DNA from: Halorubellus litoreus
GTDB taxonomy: Archaea > Halobacteriota > Halobacteria > Halobacteriales > Natrialbaceae
DNA: 64,000 bases
Direction: 5' to 3'
Assembly: GCF_037081675.1 (NCBI RefSeq)
Contig: NZ_JAZAQL010000001.1
Span: 1,116,001-1,180,000, forward strand
The stretch's first letter is position 1, and each line of letters opens with the position of its first letter. Below the pieces are notes generated by a model, which ran no database searches, was not told the origin of the DNA, and saw only the letters and a list, made by a program, of their open reading frames with translations. The position numbers and the translations under genes were made by a program. This document shows positions 16,058 through 24,215 of the stretch, piece after piece.

Positions 16058-17470
16058 TCAGCCGAGTTGCTCGCCGACGATGCGGTCGGCTTCGGCGACG
16101 AACGCGTCGCGTTCCCCGCGTGGGATGGTCGCGCCCGCCGCGACGTCGTGGCCGCCGCCGTCGCCGCCGACCGCGCGCGACGCCTCCTGCATGACCGCCG
16201 AGAGGTCCAGTCCCTGGCGGACGAGCGCGTGCGTCCCTCTGGAGGACACCTTCACGTGCTCGTCGTCCTCGTTCGCGAACGCGAGGATGGGGCGGTCCCT
16301 GGCGACGCCGTCGGCGCCGAGCGCCATCCCGGCGACGATGCCGACGATGGTCTCGCGGATGCGGTCGTCCGCGTCGAACCACTGCAGGTGCTCCTCGTAC
16401 GTGACGCCCTCGTTCTCCACGAAGTTCACGCCCTCGCTGAGGTTCCGCCGGTGGTTCCGGAGGAGTTCGCGAGCGCGGTCGAGCGCGCCGGTGCGGTCGC
16501 CGAGGCAGACCGCGAGCCCGACGTCGGCGCGCTCGTAGCGCGCGGTCGCGTTCAGGAGCGTCGAGAACTCGCTCGCGTCGTGGAGTTCGGTGCCCGTCGA
16601 CTCGTTCGGGAACGTGTACGCCATCGAGACGAGGTCGTCGATGCGGTGCGACGGGACGCCCCGTCCGATGGCGTGCTTGATGAGTGCGCTCGTGATCGTC
16701 TGTCGCTCCTCGAAGGAGAGGTCGACCCACGTCCGCCAGTCACCGTCCCGGTAGCATTCGACGTCCAGTCCCTTCAGGAACGACTGCGCGCCGCGCGCGT
16801 CGTTCGAGATGCCAGGGATGTTCAGATCGCTCGCGTACTCGAGGAGCTTCGGGAGGGGCCTTGTCTGCTTGCCGTACACGGCGAGGTCCTTCGCGGTGTC
16901 GAGCGCGCCGACCGCCACGCCTTCCTCGACGATGCCGGCGTTCGCGCCGACGAGTTCCCCGCTCTGCTCCTGCATGTCGCCGACCGCGCCGACGACCGCG
17001 AGCGCCGCCAGGTCGCGGTTGTCGACGCCGTCGGGTTCGAGCGCGCGAGCGAGGACGTACGCTGCGCCCGCGCCCGAGAGCTCCGTCGCCCCATTGAGCC
17101 CCTCCAGGAGCGGGTTCAGGTGGAACTCGGTGTCGGCGTCCGCGGGCTGGTGGTGGTCCGCGATTATCGGCACGAAGTCCCCGTTGGCTTCGTGTTCGGC
17201 GATGACGTCGAGCTGGCCGCTCCCGAAGTCCGTGAACAGCACGACGCGTTCGTCGCGGGCGGCGATGCTCGCGATCTCGGTCTCGTCCAGTTGCTTCTTG
17301 AACACGACGTCGTGGGGGACGTCGGCGCGCGCGAGCGCACTCGAGGCGACGGCGGCGCTCGTGAGGCCGTCGGCGTCGATGTGCGACGCGAGGAGGACGC
17401 GGTCTGCGTCGCGGATGCGGTCGGCACAGGCCGTGGCGCGAGCGTCGAGTTCGGGGACGGGACCTGCCAT
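16058..17470 (-). CDS. archaeal RecJ-like DHH phosphoesterase
   Basis: A 470-aa protein (ATG at 17470). The DHH domain is clear: ASHIDADGLTSAA (about residue 28), VLFTDFGSGQLD, and ADHHQPAD (the DHH motif itself, about residue 106). The C-terminal DHHA1 domain has GGDGGGHDVAAGATIPRG. These are metal-dependent single-strand exonucleases or phosphodiesterases; haloarchaea have several RecJ paralogues, some associated with the replisome or repair. I cannot say which paralogue this is. It is a single gene with no obvious operon partner. Confidence 0.82.
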   Translation of the reverse strand: MAGPVPELDARATACADRIRDADRVLLASHIDADGLTSAAVASSALARADVPHDVVFKKQLDETEIASIAARDERVVLFTDFGSGQLDVIAEHEANGDFVPIIADHHQPADADTEFHLNPLLEGLNGATELSGAGAAYVLARALEPDGVDNRDLAALAVVGAVGDMQEQSGELVGANAGIVEEGVAVGALDTAKDLAVYGKQTRPLPKLLEYASDLNIPGISNDARGAQSFLKGLDVECYRDGDWRTWVDLSFEERQTITSALIKHAIGRGVPSHRIDDLVSMAYTFPNESTGTELHDASEFSTLLNATARYERADVGLAVCLGDRTGALDRARELLRNHRRNLSEGVNFVENEGVTYEEHLQWFDADDRIRETIVGIVAGMALGADGVARDRPILAFANEDDEHVKVSSRGTHALVRQGLDLSAVMQEASRAVGGDGGGHDVAAGATIPRGERDAFVAEADRIVGEQLG

Positions 17471-17548
17471 CACCGGATGTAGTCGCGGCTTCGGGGTTAA
17501 ACTCCCGGGTCCACGCGCGACGTCGGCCGACCGAGACCGGGCGGCCCC

Positions 17549-18691
17549 TCAGCGCTCGCGGTCGTGGACGGTCGCGGGGCCGTCGGTCCCCGCGTCGCGG
17601 TCGTCGTCGCGCCACGCGACCCACGCGCCGTGCTGTTCGAACGTCCCGAGGTGCTCGCCGCCCGCCGTAGCGTCGTCGTCCACGCGGGCGAGTCGGAGCT
17701 GGATGCCGTTGTCGCGGTCGGGGTCGGGGCGTTCGCCGGCGAGGTGGAACGTGGGGGCGTCGCGCTCGGCGGCGAGCGCAGCGACGGCGTCGTGGAACGC
17801 TTCGCGCGCGGCGTCGTCGAACTGGTAGAGGACGAGGCTGTGCGAGACGACGAGCGGCGCGTCCGCTGGGAGGCGGTCGGCGACGGCGCGGAGGTCGGCG
17901 ACGGCGTCGCCTTCGACGACGTCGGGTGGATGCTCGCGGGTGGTGGCGAGGGCGCCGTCGAGGACGCGCCGCCGGTCGTGGTGCTCGGGCCAGACGAGCG
18001 CGCGCAGCCAGCGCGCGTCGGCGGAGTCGGTCGGGTCGAGCGGGTTGACGTCCACGCCGACGCGGCCGGCGACCGCGGGCGGGTCGCGTGGAAGCGTCGG
18101 GACGACGTCACCGTGGACGTCCGCCTCGATGGTCGCGGACGATCCCGCCGCCCCGACCCTGTGCACGCCGTCCGGGATCCGGTAGGTGTACCCGTAGCGG
18201 TCCCAGTTCAGGTTCAGGCCGGCGCTCGACCCGACCTCGAGGAGCGCGAACGGCTCGTCGACGCGGTCGGCGACGGTCGCGTATCCGGGGTAGAGCGCGC
18301 TACAGCGCCGCACTGCGTTCGTCTGCACGCGCCGCGAACCGACGCGGTCCCGGAGGGCGGCCTCGTGCTCGCGGACGAACGCACGGACGGTATCAGCGAG
18401 GTCCTCGTCGGGTACTTTCGTAGCGTCGACCACCGAGGGATAGTACGCGGCGAGCGCACCGTCGACCGTCTCCGGATCGTTCGTGGCGTCGCTCGCGAAC
18501 AGTTCCGCCTGGATGGCGGCGAGCAGGAGCTGTGGGGCGGGCTGGCCGGGCGTGTGGTCGGCGGCGACGTCGAGGAGCACGTCGTCGGCCGCGGCGGCGC
18601 GACAGAGGCGTTCGTACAGCTGGGAGGACCCCGCACACCACGACTCGAGGTCCTCGAACTCGGCGGCGACGGCGTCGAGGTCGTCTGTCAC
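17549..18691 (-). CDS. DUF2332 family protein
   Basis: A 380-aa soluble acidic protein. The pattern GSSQLYERLCRAAAADD at the start, LYPGYATVADRVDEPFALLE in the middle with LEVGSSAGLNLNWDRYGY, and HLAGERPDPDRDNGIQLRL near the end match DUF2332. The LEVGSSAGLN segment looks like a methyltransferase SAM-binding motif I, so a SAM-dependent activity is possible but unproved. Upstream (right) lies gene-free block B. Confidence 0.7.
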   Translation of the reverse strand: MTDDLDAVAAEFEDLESWCAGSSQLYERLCRAAAADDVLLDVAADHTPGQPAPQLLLAAIQAELFASDATNDPETVDGALAAYYPSVVDATKVPDEDLADTVRAFVREHEAALRDRVGSRRVQTNAVRRCSALYPGYATVADRVDEPFALLEVGSSAGLNLNWDRYGYTYRIPDGVHRVGAAGSSATIEADVHGDVVPTLPRDPPAVAGRVGVDVNPLDPTDSADARWLRALVWPEHHDRRRVLDGALATTREHPPDVVEGDAVADLRAVADRLPADAPLVVSHSLVLYQFDDAAREAFHDAVAALAAERDAPTFHLAGERPDPDRDNGIQLRLARVDDDATAGGEHLGTFEQHGAWVAWRDDDRDAGTDGPATVHDRER

Positions 18692-18775
18692 GATGCAGCG
18701 ATTCGCCGTACGGGCACCTGAAACCTCGCTTCGCGACGGGCGCTCGGTCAGTCCGGGGTTCGCGGTACTGAACGC

Positions 18776-19751
18776 ATTTCGTATCGTCGGCTATGATTGA
18801 TAGCGGCTGACGGGCGTCAGACGCTCGCGGACGTCACCGTGGGAAACCGCATGCATGCGGCGGGTTCTCTGGACTTCGCGCGGAGTGCTGTGAGCGTCGC
18901 CCGACGACGACCGACCAGTACGCCCGAGGATGCCTCGGCGACCTACGATGAACCTGACTGTAACCCACATCGATGCTGACAGCTCGACCTTGGACCGTCA
19001 GGGGTCGCGGCGGCCACTGCGCGCTGAAGCCCGGTCGAACCGGCCGGCTACCCGGAGCGCACCGCAATCGCCGCGGACTGAGCGTGTTCCGGTCGCATGT
19101 GCAGGGTTCGAGTGCAAGCGAACGTGTCGAGCGTGGCATCGAGTATCGTCGAAGTGCTCGACCTGGAATCGGCACCCCCAGAGTGCTCGAACTCGAGTCG
19201 TGCCCCGTCCCTATCTCGAAGAATTGGCGGAGCATGGTGTCCGGCGTGTTCGCGGGACGATCGGCGTGGTGGTGCGAGCGGCGACGCGGCAGCTGGCCCC
19301 TGGACACCGTTGGTGGCATCGATGCGCGTATCAGGAAGTCTGCGCGTGCACGAAGTCAGTCGGGGGTTCCGACGGGAACAACCACCGACGCGGTGGAGTT
19401 GATCGAGGACTTGATCGTTTCGTCGTTCGACTGTGGCCCGCGGAGACGGTGGCACCAGTCGGTGACACGTCAGTCAACCGGGTGCTGGCGATTCCATCCC
19501 CGGGGTAGTGGGTCGAGGGCATGGCTTACGGGGTCGCGGTCGGATCGTTCCGCAAGCGACCGCCAGAGTCACGACCAGACCGTTCCGCAAGCGACCGCCA
19601 GAGTCACGACCAGACCGTTCCGCAAGCGACCAGCGGGATTCCTGGTCGAATCGGTGGATTTCGGACGGTTCGAGTGTTCTCGTCTGGGTCGACTCAGTTC
19701 GGGAGAATCCGACCGAACCCAGCCGATAAATCAGATGACGCGATATAGAAT
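18776..19751. other. gene-free block B with terminal inverted repeats related to block A
   Basis: The right end (19726-19751) matches the right end of block A at 21 of 26 positions (ATAAA...CGCGATA...GAAT). The left end (from about 18776: ATTTCGTATCGTCGGCTA) is a weaker inverted copy with one inserted base. The interior, about 925 bp, has no convincing gene (the longest open frame is basic and lacks family features) and holds a 35-bp tandem repeat. Like block A, it lies between two minus-strand genes. A non-autonomous mobile element or an unknown non-coding unit is possible. Confidence 0.4.
19546..19631. repeat. 35-bp tandem repeat, 2.5 copies
   Basis: The unit starting CGTTCCGCAAGCGACCGCCA occurs at 19546-19580 and 19581-19615, with a partial third copy to about 19631. 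There are no spacers. It lies in block B, towards its right end. Confidence 0.9.
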
Positions 19752-19816
19752 CGCCTGTGCGAGGTCGGTGTCGCGAGTAGAGAAGGGGGCGCGGCACAGC
19801 AGCCGCACGGCGTCGG

Positions 19817-20695
19817 TCACTGCACGTTCGAGCTGGATGCGCGCGAGATGAGGTAGACGGCGACGGCGCCGAGCCCGAGGGCGAGTGCGACGAGGACGGC
19901 GACGCCGGGGACGATGGTGTTCATCGCGCCGTCGAACCCGGTGACGTCGACGACGGTCATGACGTCGCGGTCGAGCATGATGGCTCGCGCGGCGTCGACG
20001 CCGTACGTGACGGGGTTGAAGCGCGCGAACGTCTGGATCCACTCGGGGAGCGCTTCGAGCGGGAGGAACGCCGAGGAGAGGAAGAGGAGGGGGAACTGGA
20101 GGAGGTTCGCGGCGATGATGGTGGACTCCTGGTCTTTCGTGATGACGGCGAGGCTGTTCGAGAGCGCGACGAACCACAGCGAGAACAGGACGCCGACGGC
20201 GACGATGCCGAGGGCGCCGACGACGCCGAGTTCGATCTCGGCGCCGAGGAGGACGCCGAGCCCGAGGATGATGGCGACCTGGACGGCGATGCGGAACACT
20301 TCCGCGGCGGTCTTCCCGACGAACACCGCGGTGCGGTTCATCGGCGACACGAGCACCTTCTCGAACATGCCCTCCTCGATGTCGTTCACGAGCCCGATAC
20401 CGGAGGTGACGGCGGCGGCGAGACTCACCTGGATGGCGATGGCGGGCACGAGGTACGTCTCGTAGCTGACGTCGCCGAGCCCCTGGCTGACGGCGGCGCC
20501 GGCGACGTTCCCGAACACTTCGGTGAAGAGGACGAGGAAGATGACGGGTTGGACGAGTGAGACGACGAGGACGAACGGGTTCCGCACCGCCTTCAGGTTC
20601 CAGCGTTTGAAGTTCACCCAGACGTCGCCGAGGAACGTGTTGCTGGAGCGCCTGACCGAGTGGGAGTCAGTGCCGCTCGCAGTGGTGTCGCTCAT
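19817..20695 (-). CDS. ABC-2 type transporter permease
   Basis: A 292-aa membrane protein with six hydrophobic segments. The pattern KAVRNPFVLVVSLVQPVIFL at the start and LLFLSSAFLPLEALPEWIQ near residue 205 fit the ABC2_membrane family (DrrB/NodJ type). It is an export subunit; the substrate is unknown. The ATG overlaps the stop of the ATPase gene upstream (ATGA), so the two are one unit. Confidence 0.88.
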   Translation of the reverse strand: MSDTTASGTDSHSVRRSSNTFLGDVWVNFKRWNLKAVRNPFVLVVSLVQPVIFLVLFTEVFGNVAGAAVSQGLGDVSYETYLVPAIAIQVSLAAAVTSGIGLVNDIEEGMFEKVLVSPMNRTAVFVGKTAAEVFRIAVQVAIILGLGVLLGAEIELGVVGALGIVAVGVLFSLWFVALSNSLAVITKDQESTIIAANLLQFPLLFLSSAFLPLEALPEWIQTFARFNPVTYGVDAARAIMLDRDVMTVVDVTGFDGAMNTIVPGVAVLVALALGLGAVAVYLISRASSSNVQ

Positions 20696-21804
20696 CGCCC
20701 TGCCTCCCCGTCGACGGCGTCGGTCATCGCTCCGTCCGTGACCGCGTCGTCAGTGACGTCGGCGTCGAGGTGCTCGCCGGTGATGGCGAGGAAGACGTCG
20801 TCGAGCGTCGGTGCGCGGACGTTGAAGCCGGTGACGACGAGGTCGGCGTCGCGGAGGGCGACGAGGAGGTCGGTGCCGTGCTGGCGCGCGGCCTCGCTCG
20901 TCACCGTGATGCCGTCGTCGGTCGTCTCCACGGCGGCGTCGCCGAACACGGCCATGTCCTCGGCGATGGCGGCGGCGCGCTCGTGGGCGTCCGCGCCGTC
21001 CTCGAGCGACACCTCAAGGACCTCGCCGCCGACGCGACGCTTCAGGTCCGTGGGCGAGCCGTCCGCGACGATCTCGCCGTCGAGGATGACGGCGAGCCGG
21101 TCGCAGAGCGCGTCGGCTTCCTCGAGGTATTGCGTGGTGAGGAAGATGGTGGTGCCGCGGTCGTTGATGTCCTCGAAGTACTCCCAGAGGCGATTCCGGG
21201 CCTTCGGGTCGAGGCCCGTGGTGGGTTCGTCGAGGAACACGAGCGGCGGGCGGTGGACGAGCGCGGTCGCGGCGTCCAGTCGCTTCTTCATGCCGCCGGA
21301 GAACTCGTCGGCGCGCTTGTCCGCGACGTCCGCGAGGTCGACGAGGTCCAGGAGGTCCGCGATGCGGTCGGCGCGGTCGGCCTTCGGGACGCCGTAGGCT
21401 TCGCACGCGAACCGGATGTTCTCCTCGGCGGTGAGCTCGGGGTCGACGCTCGTCTCCTGAGCCATGTAGCCGATGGATTCGCGGACCGCACGCGGGTCGG
21501 TGGCGACGTCGAACCCGTTCACGGAGACGTCGCCCGCGGTCGGCGAGAGGAGCGTCGCGAGGACCTTGATGGTCGTCGTCTTCCCGGCGCCGTTCGGGCC
21601 GAGGAACCCGAAGAACTCGCCTTCGGGGACGCGCAGGTCCACGCCCCTGACGGCCTGCGTGCCGTCCGCGTACGTCAACTCGAGGCCAGTCGCGTCGATG
21701 GCGGCGCGACCGAAGTCGGATGGTTCGTCGGTCGCCTGCCCGGCGACGGTCGCGTCCCCGTCGCGTGTGGACTCGTCCGTCGATGATGCGGGTTGCTGGG
21801 TCAC
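20692..21804 (-). CDS. ABC transporter ATP-binding protein (DrrA type)
   Basis: A 370-aa protein with an acidic N-terminal extension of about 30 residues. Walker A GPNGAGKTTTIK, signature FSGGMKKRL, and Walker B PLVFLDEPTTGLD are all present, and a DrrA-like C-terminal domain follows. It energises the permease encoded downstream. The upstream region shares a TTCGAAG-type palindrome with the HxlR regulator promoter, so the regulator next door may control it. Confidence 0.9.
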   Translation of the reverse strand: MTQQPASSTDESTRDGDATVAGQATDEPSDFGRAAIDATGLELTYADGTQAVRGVDLRVPEGEFFGFLGPNGAGKTTTIKVLATLLSPTAGDVSVNGFDVATDPRAVRESIGYMAQETSVDPELTAEENIRFACEAYGVPKADRADRIADLLDLVDLADVADKRADEFSGGMKKRLDAATALVHRPPLVFLDEPTTGLDPKARNRLWEYFEDINDRGTTIFLTTQYLEEADALCDRLAVILDGEIVADGSPTDLKRRVGGEVLEVSLEDGADAHERAAAIAEDMAVFGDAAVETTDDGITVTSEAARQHGTDLLVALRDADLVVTGFNVRAPTLDDVFLAITGEHLDADVTDDAVTDGAMTDAVDGEAGR

Positions 21805-21837
21805 GTCAAAGACTACGGCGACTGTAGTGATATGCTT

Positions 21838-21876
21838 GTGACTTCGAAGCCATAGGCTTACTACAGAACGTGAAGT
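21838..21876 (-). promoter_or_regulatory. operator-like site upstream of the ABC operon
   Basis: GTGACTTCGAAGCC (21838-21851) matches GTTACTTCGAAGG in the HxlR intergenic region. An inverted pair CTTAC/GTAAG follows (about 21856-21876). This suggests the HxlR protein controls the ABC genes too. The assignment rests on motif similarity only. Confidence 0.45.
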
Positions 21877-21901
21877 AAGGTCGCGTCCCGGATTCGGCGC
21901 C

Positions 21902-22411
21902 TCAGATGGTGTATCGCATCCCCCAGTGGTGGAGGTGCGCGAACACGGGGAACAGCGCCTCTGCCTGCTCGGTGGGCGTGTACTCGACGCGCGGCGGGAT
22001 CTCGTCGTACGCCTCGCGGTCGAGCAGGCCGGCGGCGGTGAGTTCCTTGAGGCGCGCGGAGAGCGTGTTCGGAGCGACGTCGAGTTCGCGTTCGAGGTCG
22101 GAGAACCGGAGCGGGCCGTCGGCGAACGCGAACGCGCTCAGGACGGCCATCGCGTGCGTCTTCCCGAGGAGGTCGAGCAGGTCGGCGACGGTCGCCTCGA
22201 CGCGCTCGCGTTCGGCGGGCGGGATGGCGTCCCGGAGCGCCTGCGCTTCCTCGCGCGTCCGCCCCGCGTTCAGGTCGGGGACGGAGACGTCGTCCGGGAG
22301 CGCGTCCAGGTCAACGCCGACCGCGTCGTCCTCACCGGCTGCCTCGCCCGCTCCAGTCGCGTCGTCGTCCCCGCTCGCTTCGTCGGACCGGCCGGAGGTG
22401 TCGTCGCTCAT
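21902..22411 (-). CDS. HxlR-family winged-helix regulator
   Basis: A 169-aa protein (ATG at 22411). An acidic, disordered N-terminus of about 55 residues precedes the HxlR domain: GKTHAMAVLSAFAFADGPLR, then FSDLERELDVAPNTLSARLK as recognition helices, and a wing region ending YTPTEQAEALFPVFAHL. HxlR proteins are often redox- or electrophile-responsive repressors. It is divergent from two NAD(P)-binding proteins and lies just upstream of the ABC operon on the same strand, with a strong palindrome in the divergent promoter. Confidence 0.85.
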   Translation of the reverse strand: MSDDTSGRSDEASGDDDATGAGEAAGEDDAVGVDLDALPDDVSVPDLNAGRTREEAQALRDAIPPAERERVEATVADLLDLLGKTHAMAVLSAFAFADGPLRFSDLERELDVAPNTLSARLKELTAAGLLDREAYDEIPPRVEYTPTEQAEALFPVFAHLHHWGMRYTI

Positions 22412-22452
22412 GCCCGGAGGGACGCCTCGTGACTGCTTGGTGCTTGCGTTCT

Positions 22453-22493
22453 CGAAGTAACGTCGAAACGGTCGTTTTGCGGCCGTTACTTCG
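22453..22493. promoter_or_regulatory. divergent promoter palindrome between hxlR-type gene and NAD(P)-binding genes
   Basis: CGAAGTAACG (22453-22462) and CGTTACTTCG (22484-22493) are perfect 10-bp inverted arms, about three helical turns apart centre to centre. The similarity extends outwards in a weaker form (GTGCTTG on the left, CAAGCAC on the right). It is positioned to control both genes; a likely binding site of the HxlR protein. Confidence 0.65.
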
Positions 22494-22541
22494 AAGGTTC
22501 GAAGTTGCAAGTTCAAGCACTCTCGGGTCGATAGTGTCGGT

Positions 22542-22997
22542 ATGCGACTCGCAGTGTTCGGCGCGACGGGACGGACCGGCCGCCCGCTCGTCCAGCAGGC
22601 CATAGAGCGCGGCCACGACGTGGTGGCGTTCGCGCGCGACCCGAGCGACCTCGACGACCTCGCGGACGCCGCGCTGACGGTCGTCCGGGGGGACGCGTAC
22701 GCCGGCGACGGCGTCGCGGAGGCGGTCGCGGGCGCGGACGCGGTCGTGTCCGTGCTCGGGCAGACGAAGGCGGGTCCGGACGACCTCCTGACGGTCGCCG
22801 GCGACAACGTCCTCGACGCGATGGCCGACGCGGGCGTTTCGCGGTTCGTGACGCTCGTCGGCGCGGGCGTCCGCGAAGACGGCGAGTCCGTGTCGCTGAC
22901 CGGGAAGGCGATGGGGACGCTCCTGAGGCTCCTCGCGAAGGAGGCCCTCGAGGACGACGCGTACGTCGGCGAGCTGCCGAAGGTGGGGCCGGCATGA
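22542..22997 (+). CDS. NAD(P)-binding (NmrA/SDR-like) protein, apparently with an internal deletion
   Basis: A 151-aa protein starting MRLAVFGATGRTGRPLVQQA, the GxxGxxG dinucleotide-binding motif of atypical SDRs. Homologues as I remember them are about 205-215 aa. Here the N-terminal 130 residues run directly into DDAYVGELPKVGPA, which looks like the normal C-terminal end of the family. About 60 residues containing the substrate-binding strand and helix seem to be missing, in frame. It may be non-functional or altered. The stop overlaps the next gene (ATGA). Confidence 0.7.
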   Translation: MRLAVFGATGRTGRPLVQQAIERGHDVVAFARDPSDLDDLADAALTVVRGDAYAGDGVAEAVAGADAVVSVLGQTKAGPDDLLTVAGDNVLDAMADAGVSRFVTLVGAGVREDGESVSLTGKAMGTLLRLLAKEALEDDAYVGELPKVGPA

Positions 22998-23986
22998 CCG
23001 CGTCGACCAGCAACGACTCCACCGGTGAGGGCGCGGGTCCGGTCCTCGTGACGGCGGCGACCGGGACGGTCGGCCGCGCGGTCGTCCGCGAGCTCGCCGC
23101 TGTGGGCGTGCCGGTGCGTGCGGCGTCGCGGGACCCCGAGCGCGCCCGCGAGCGCTTCGAGACCGAGTGGCTGGCGGACGAGAGCGACGGCGACCACGTC
23201 GAGTACGTCGCGTTCGACTTCCAGAGACCGGAGACGTACCATCCGGCGCTCGACGACGCGAGCGCGACCTTCCTCGTGCGACCGCCCGAGGTCGGGCGCG
23301 TGGCCCGCGACGTGTTCCCGTTCGTGGACGCGGCCGAACGCATGGGCGTCGAGCACGCGGTCGTGCTCTCCGTGCTCGGCGCTGAGAAGAACCCGCTGCT
23401 CCCGCATCGCCGCATCGAGAAGCACGTCGCCGCGAGCGGGCTGGCGTGGACGTTCCTCCGCGCGTCGTTCTTCCTCCAGAACCTCCTGGAGGTCCACCGT
23501 GCGGACGTCGTGGAGCGCGACCGCATCTTCCTGCCCGCGGGCGACGGCGAGACGAGTTTCGTCGACGCGCGCGACGTCGGCGCGGTCGCCGCCGAAGCCT
23601 TCCAGGACGCCTCGCTGCGCTATCGCGCGCTCGACGTCACCGGCGCCGAGGCGCTCACGTACCACGAGGTCGCCGCGGTCATGACGGACGTCCTCGACCG
23701 CGAGATAACGTACGCGAACCCCGGCGTCCTCGAGTACGCGCGGACCGAATACCGGCACGGGACCGCGCTCCCGTTCGTCCTCGTGCAACTCGCGGTGTAC
23801 GGGACCGCGCGCCTCGGGCTCGCCGGCCGCGTCACCGACGACGTCGAGCGCGTCCTCGGTCGCGAACCCCGGTCCGTCCGCGAGTTCGTCGAGGACCACG
23901 CCGACGCGTTCGCGCCCGCCAGTGATGCCAACGCGTCCGACGCAGGCGCGAGCGACGCGGCCGCGGCGAGCCCCGGCCGCGACTGA
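22994..23986 (+). CDS. NmrA-family NAD(P)-binding protein
   Basis: A 330-aa protein. GPVLVTAATGTVGRAVVREL is the dinucleotide-binding motif; SATFLVRPPEVGRVARDVF and RIEKHVAASGLAWTFLRASFF are typical of the NmrA/isoflavone reductase-like group that binds NAD(P) and acts as reductase or redox sensor. An Ala/Asp/Ser-rich C-terminal tail is probably disordered. Overlaps the preceding gene by 4 bp and is likely controlled by the HxlR operator. Confidence 0.82.
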   Translation: MTASTSNDSTGEGAGPVLVTAATGTVGRAVVRELAAVGVPVRAASRDPERARERFETEWLADESDGDHVEYVAFDFQRPETYHPALDDASATFLVRPPEVGRVARDVFPFVDAAERMGVEHAVVLSVLGAEKNPLLPHRRIEKHVAASGLAWTFLRASFFLQNLLEVHRADVVERDRIFLPAGDGETSFVDARDVGAVAAEAFQDASLRYRALDVTGAEALTYHEVAAVMTDVLDREITYANPGVLEYARTEYRHGTALPFVLVQLAVYGTARLGLAGRVTDDVERVLGREPRSVREFVEDHADAFAPASDANASDAGASDAAAASPGRD

Positions 23987-24215
23987 CGCGTATCGAACGA
24001 CTTTTTTCCATGGGCCTGGTTCGTGGTGGTAGTCTTCTCCGCGAGAGAACCGGGTAGCCGCGGCACTGCGACGTCGCACGGACGGTGCAACGCGACGACG
24101 TCCGGCGGTCGGTCGCCGGCCCGCGGCTCGACCGAAACCAGCGAACAACGATGCACGTGCACGGACGTACTGGTCGGTCGTACCGGGAGTCGAACGAACG
24201 CGAGCGGTCTCGGCG

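Noticed and set aside
18973..19851. 292-codon open frame through block B
   Set aside because: Basic Arg/Ser-rich translation without family features; it crosses the block boundary into the 3' end of the ABC permease gene on the other strand. The identical length to the block A frame appears to be a coincidence.
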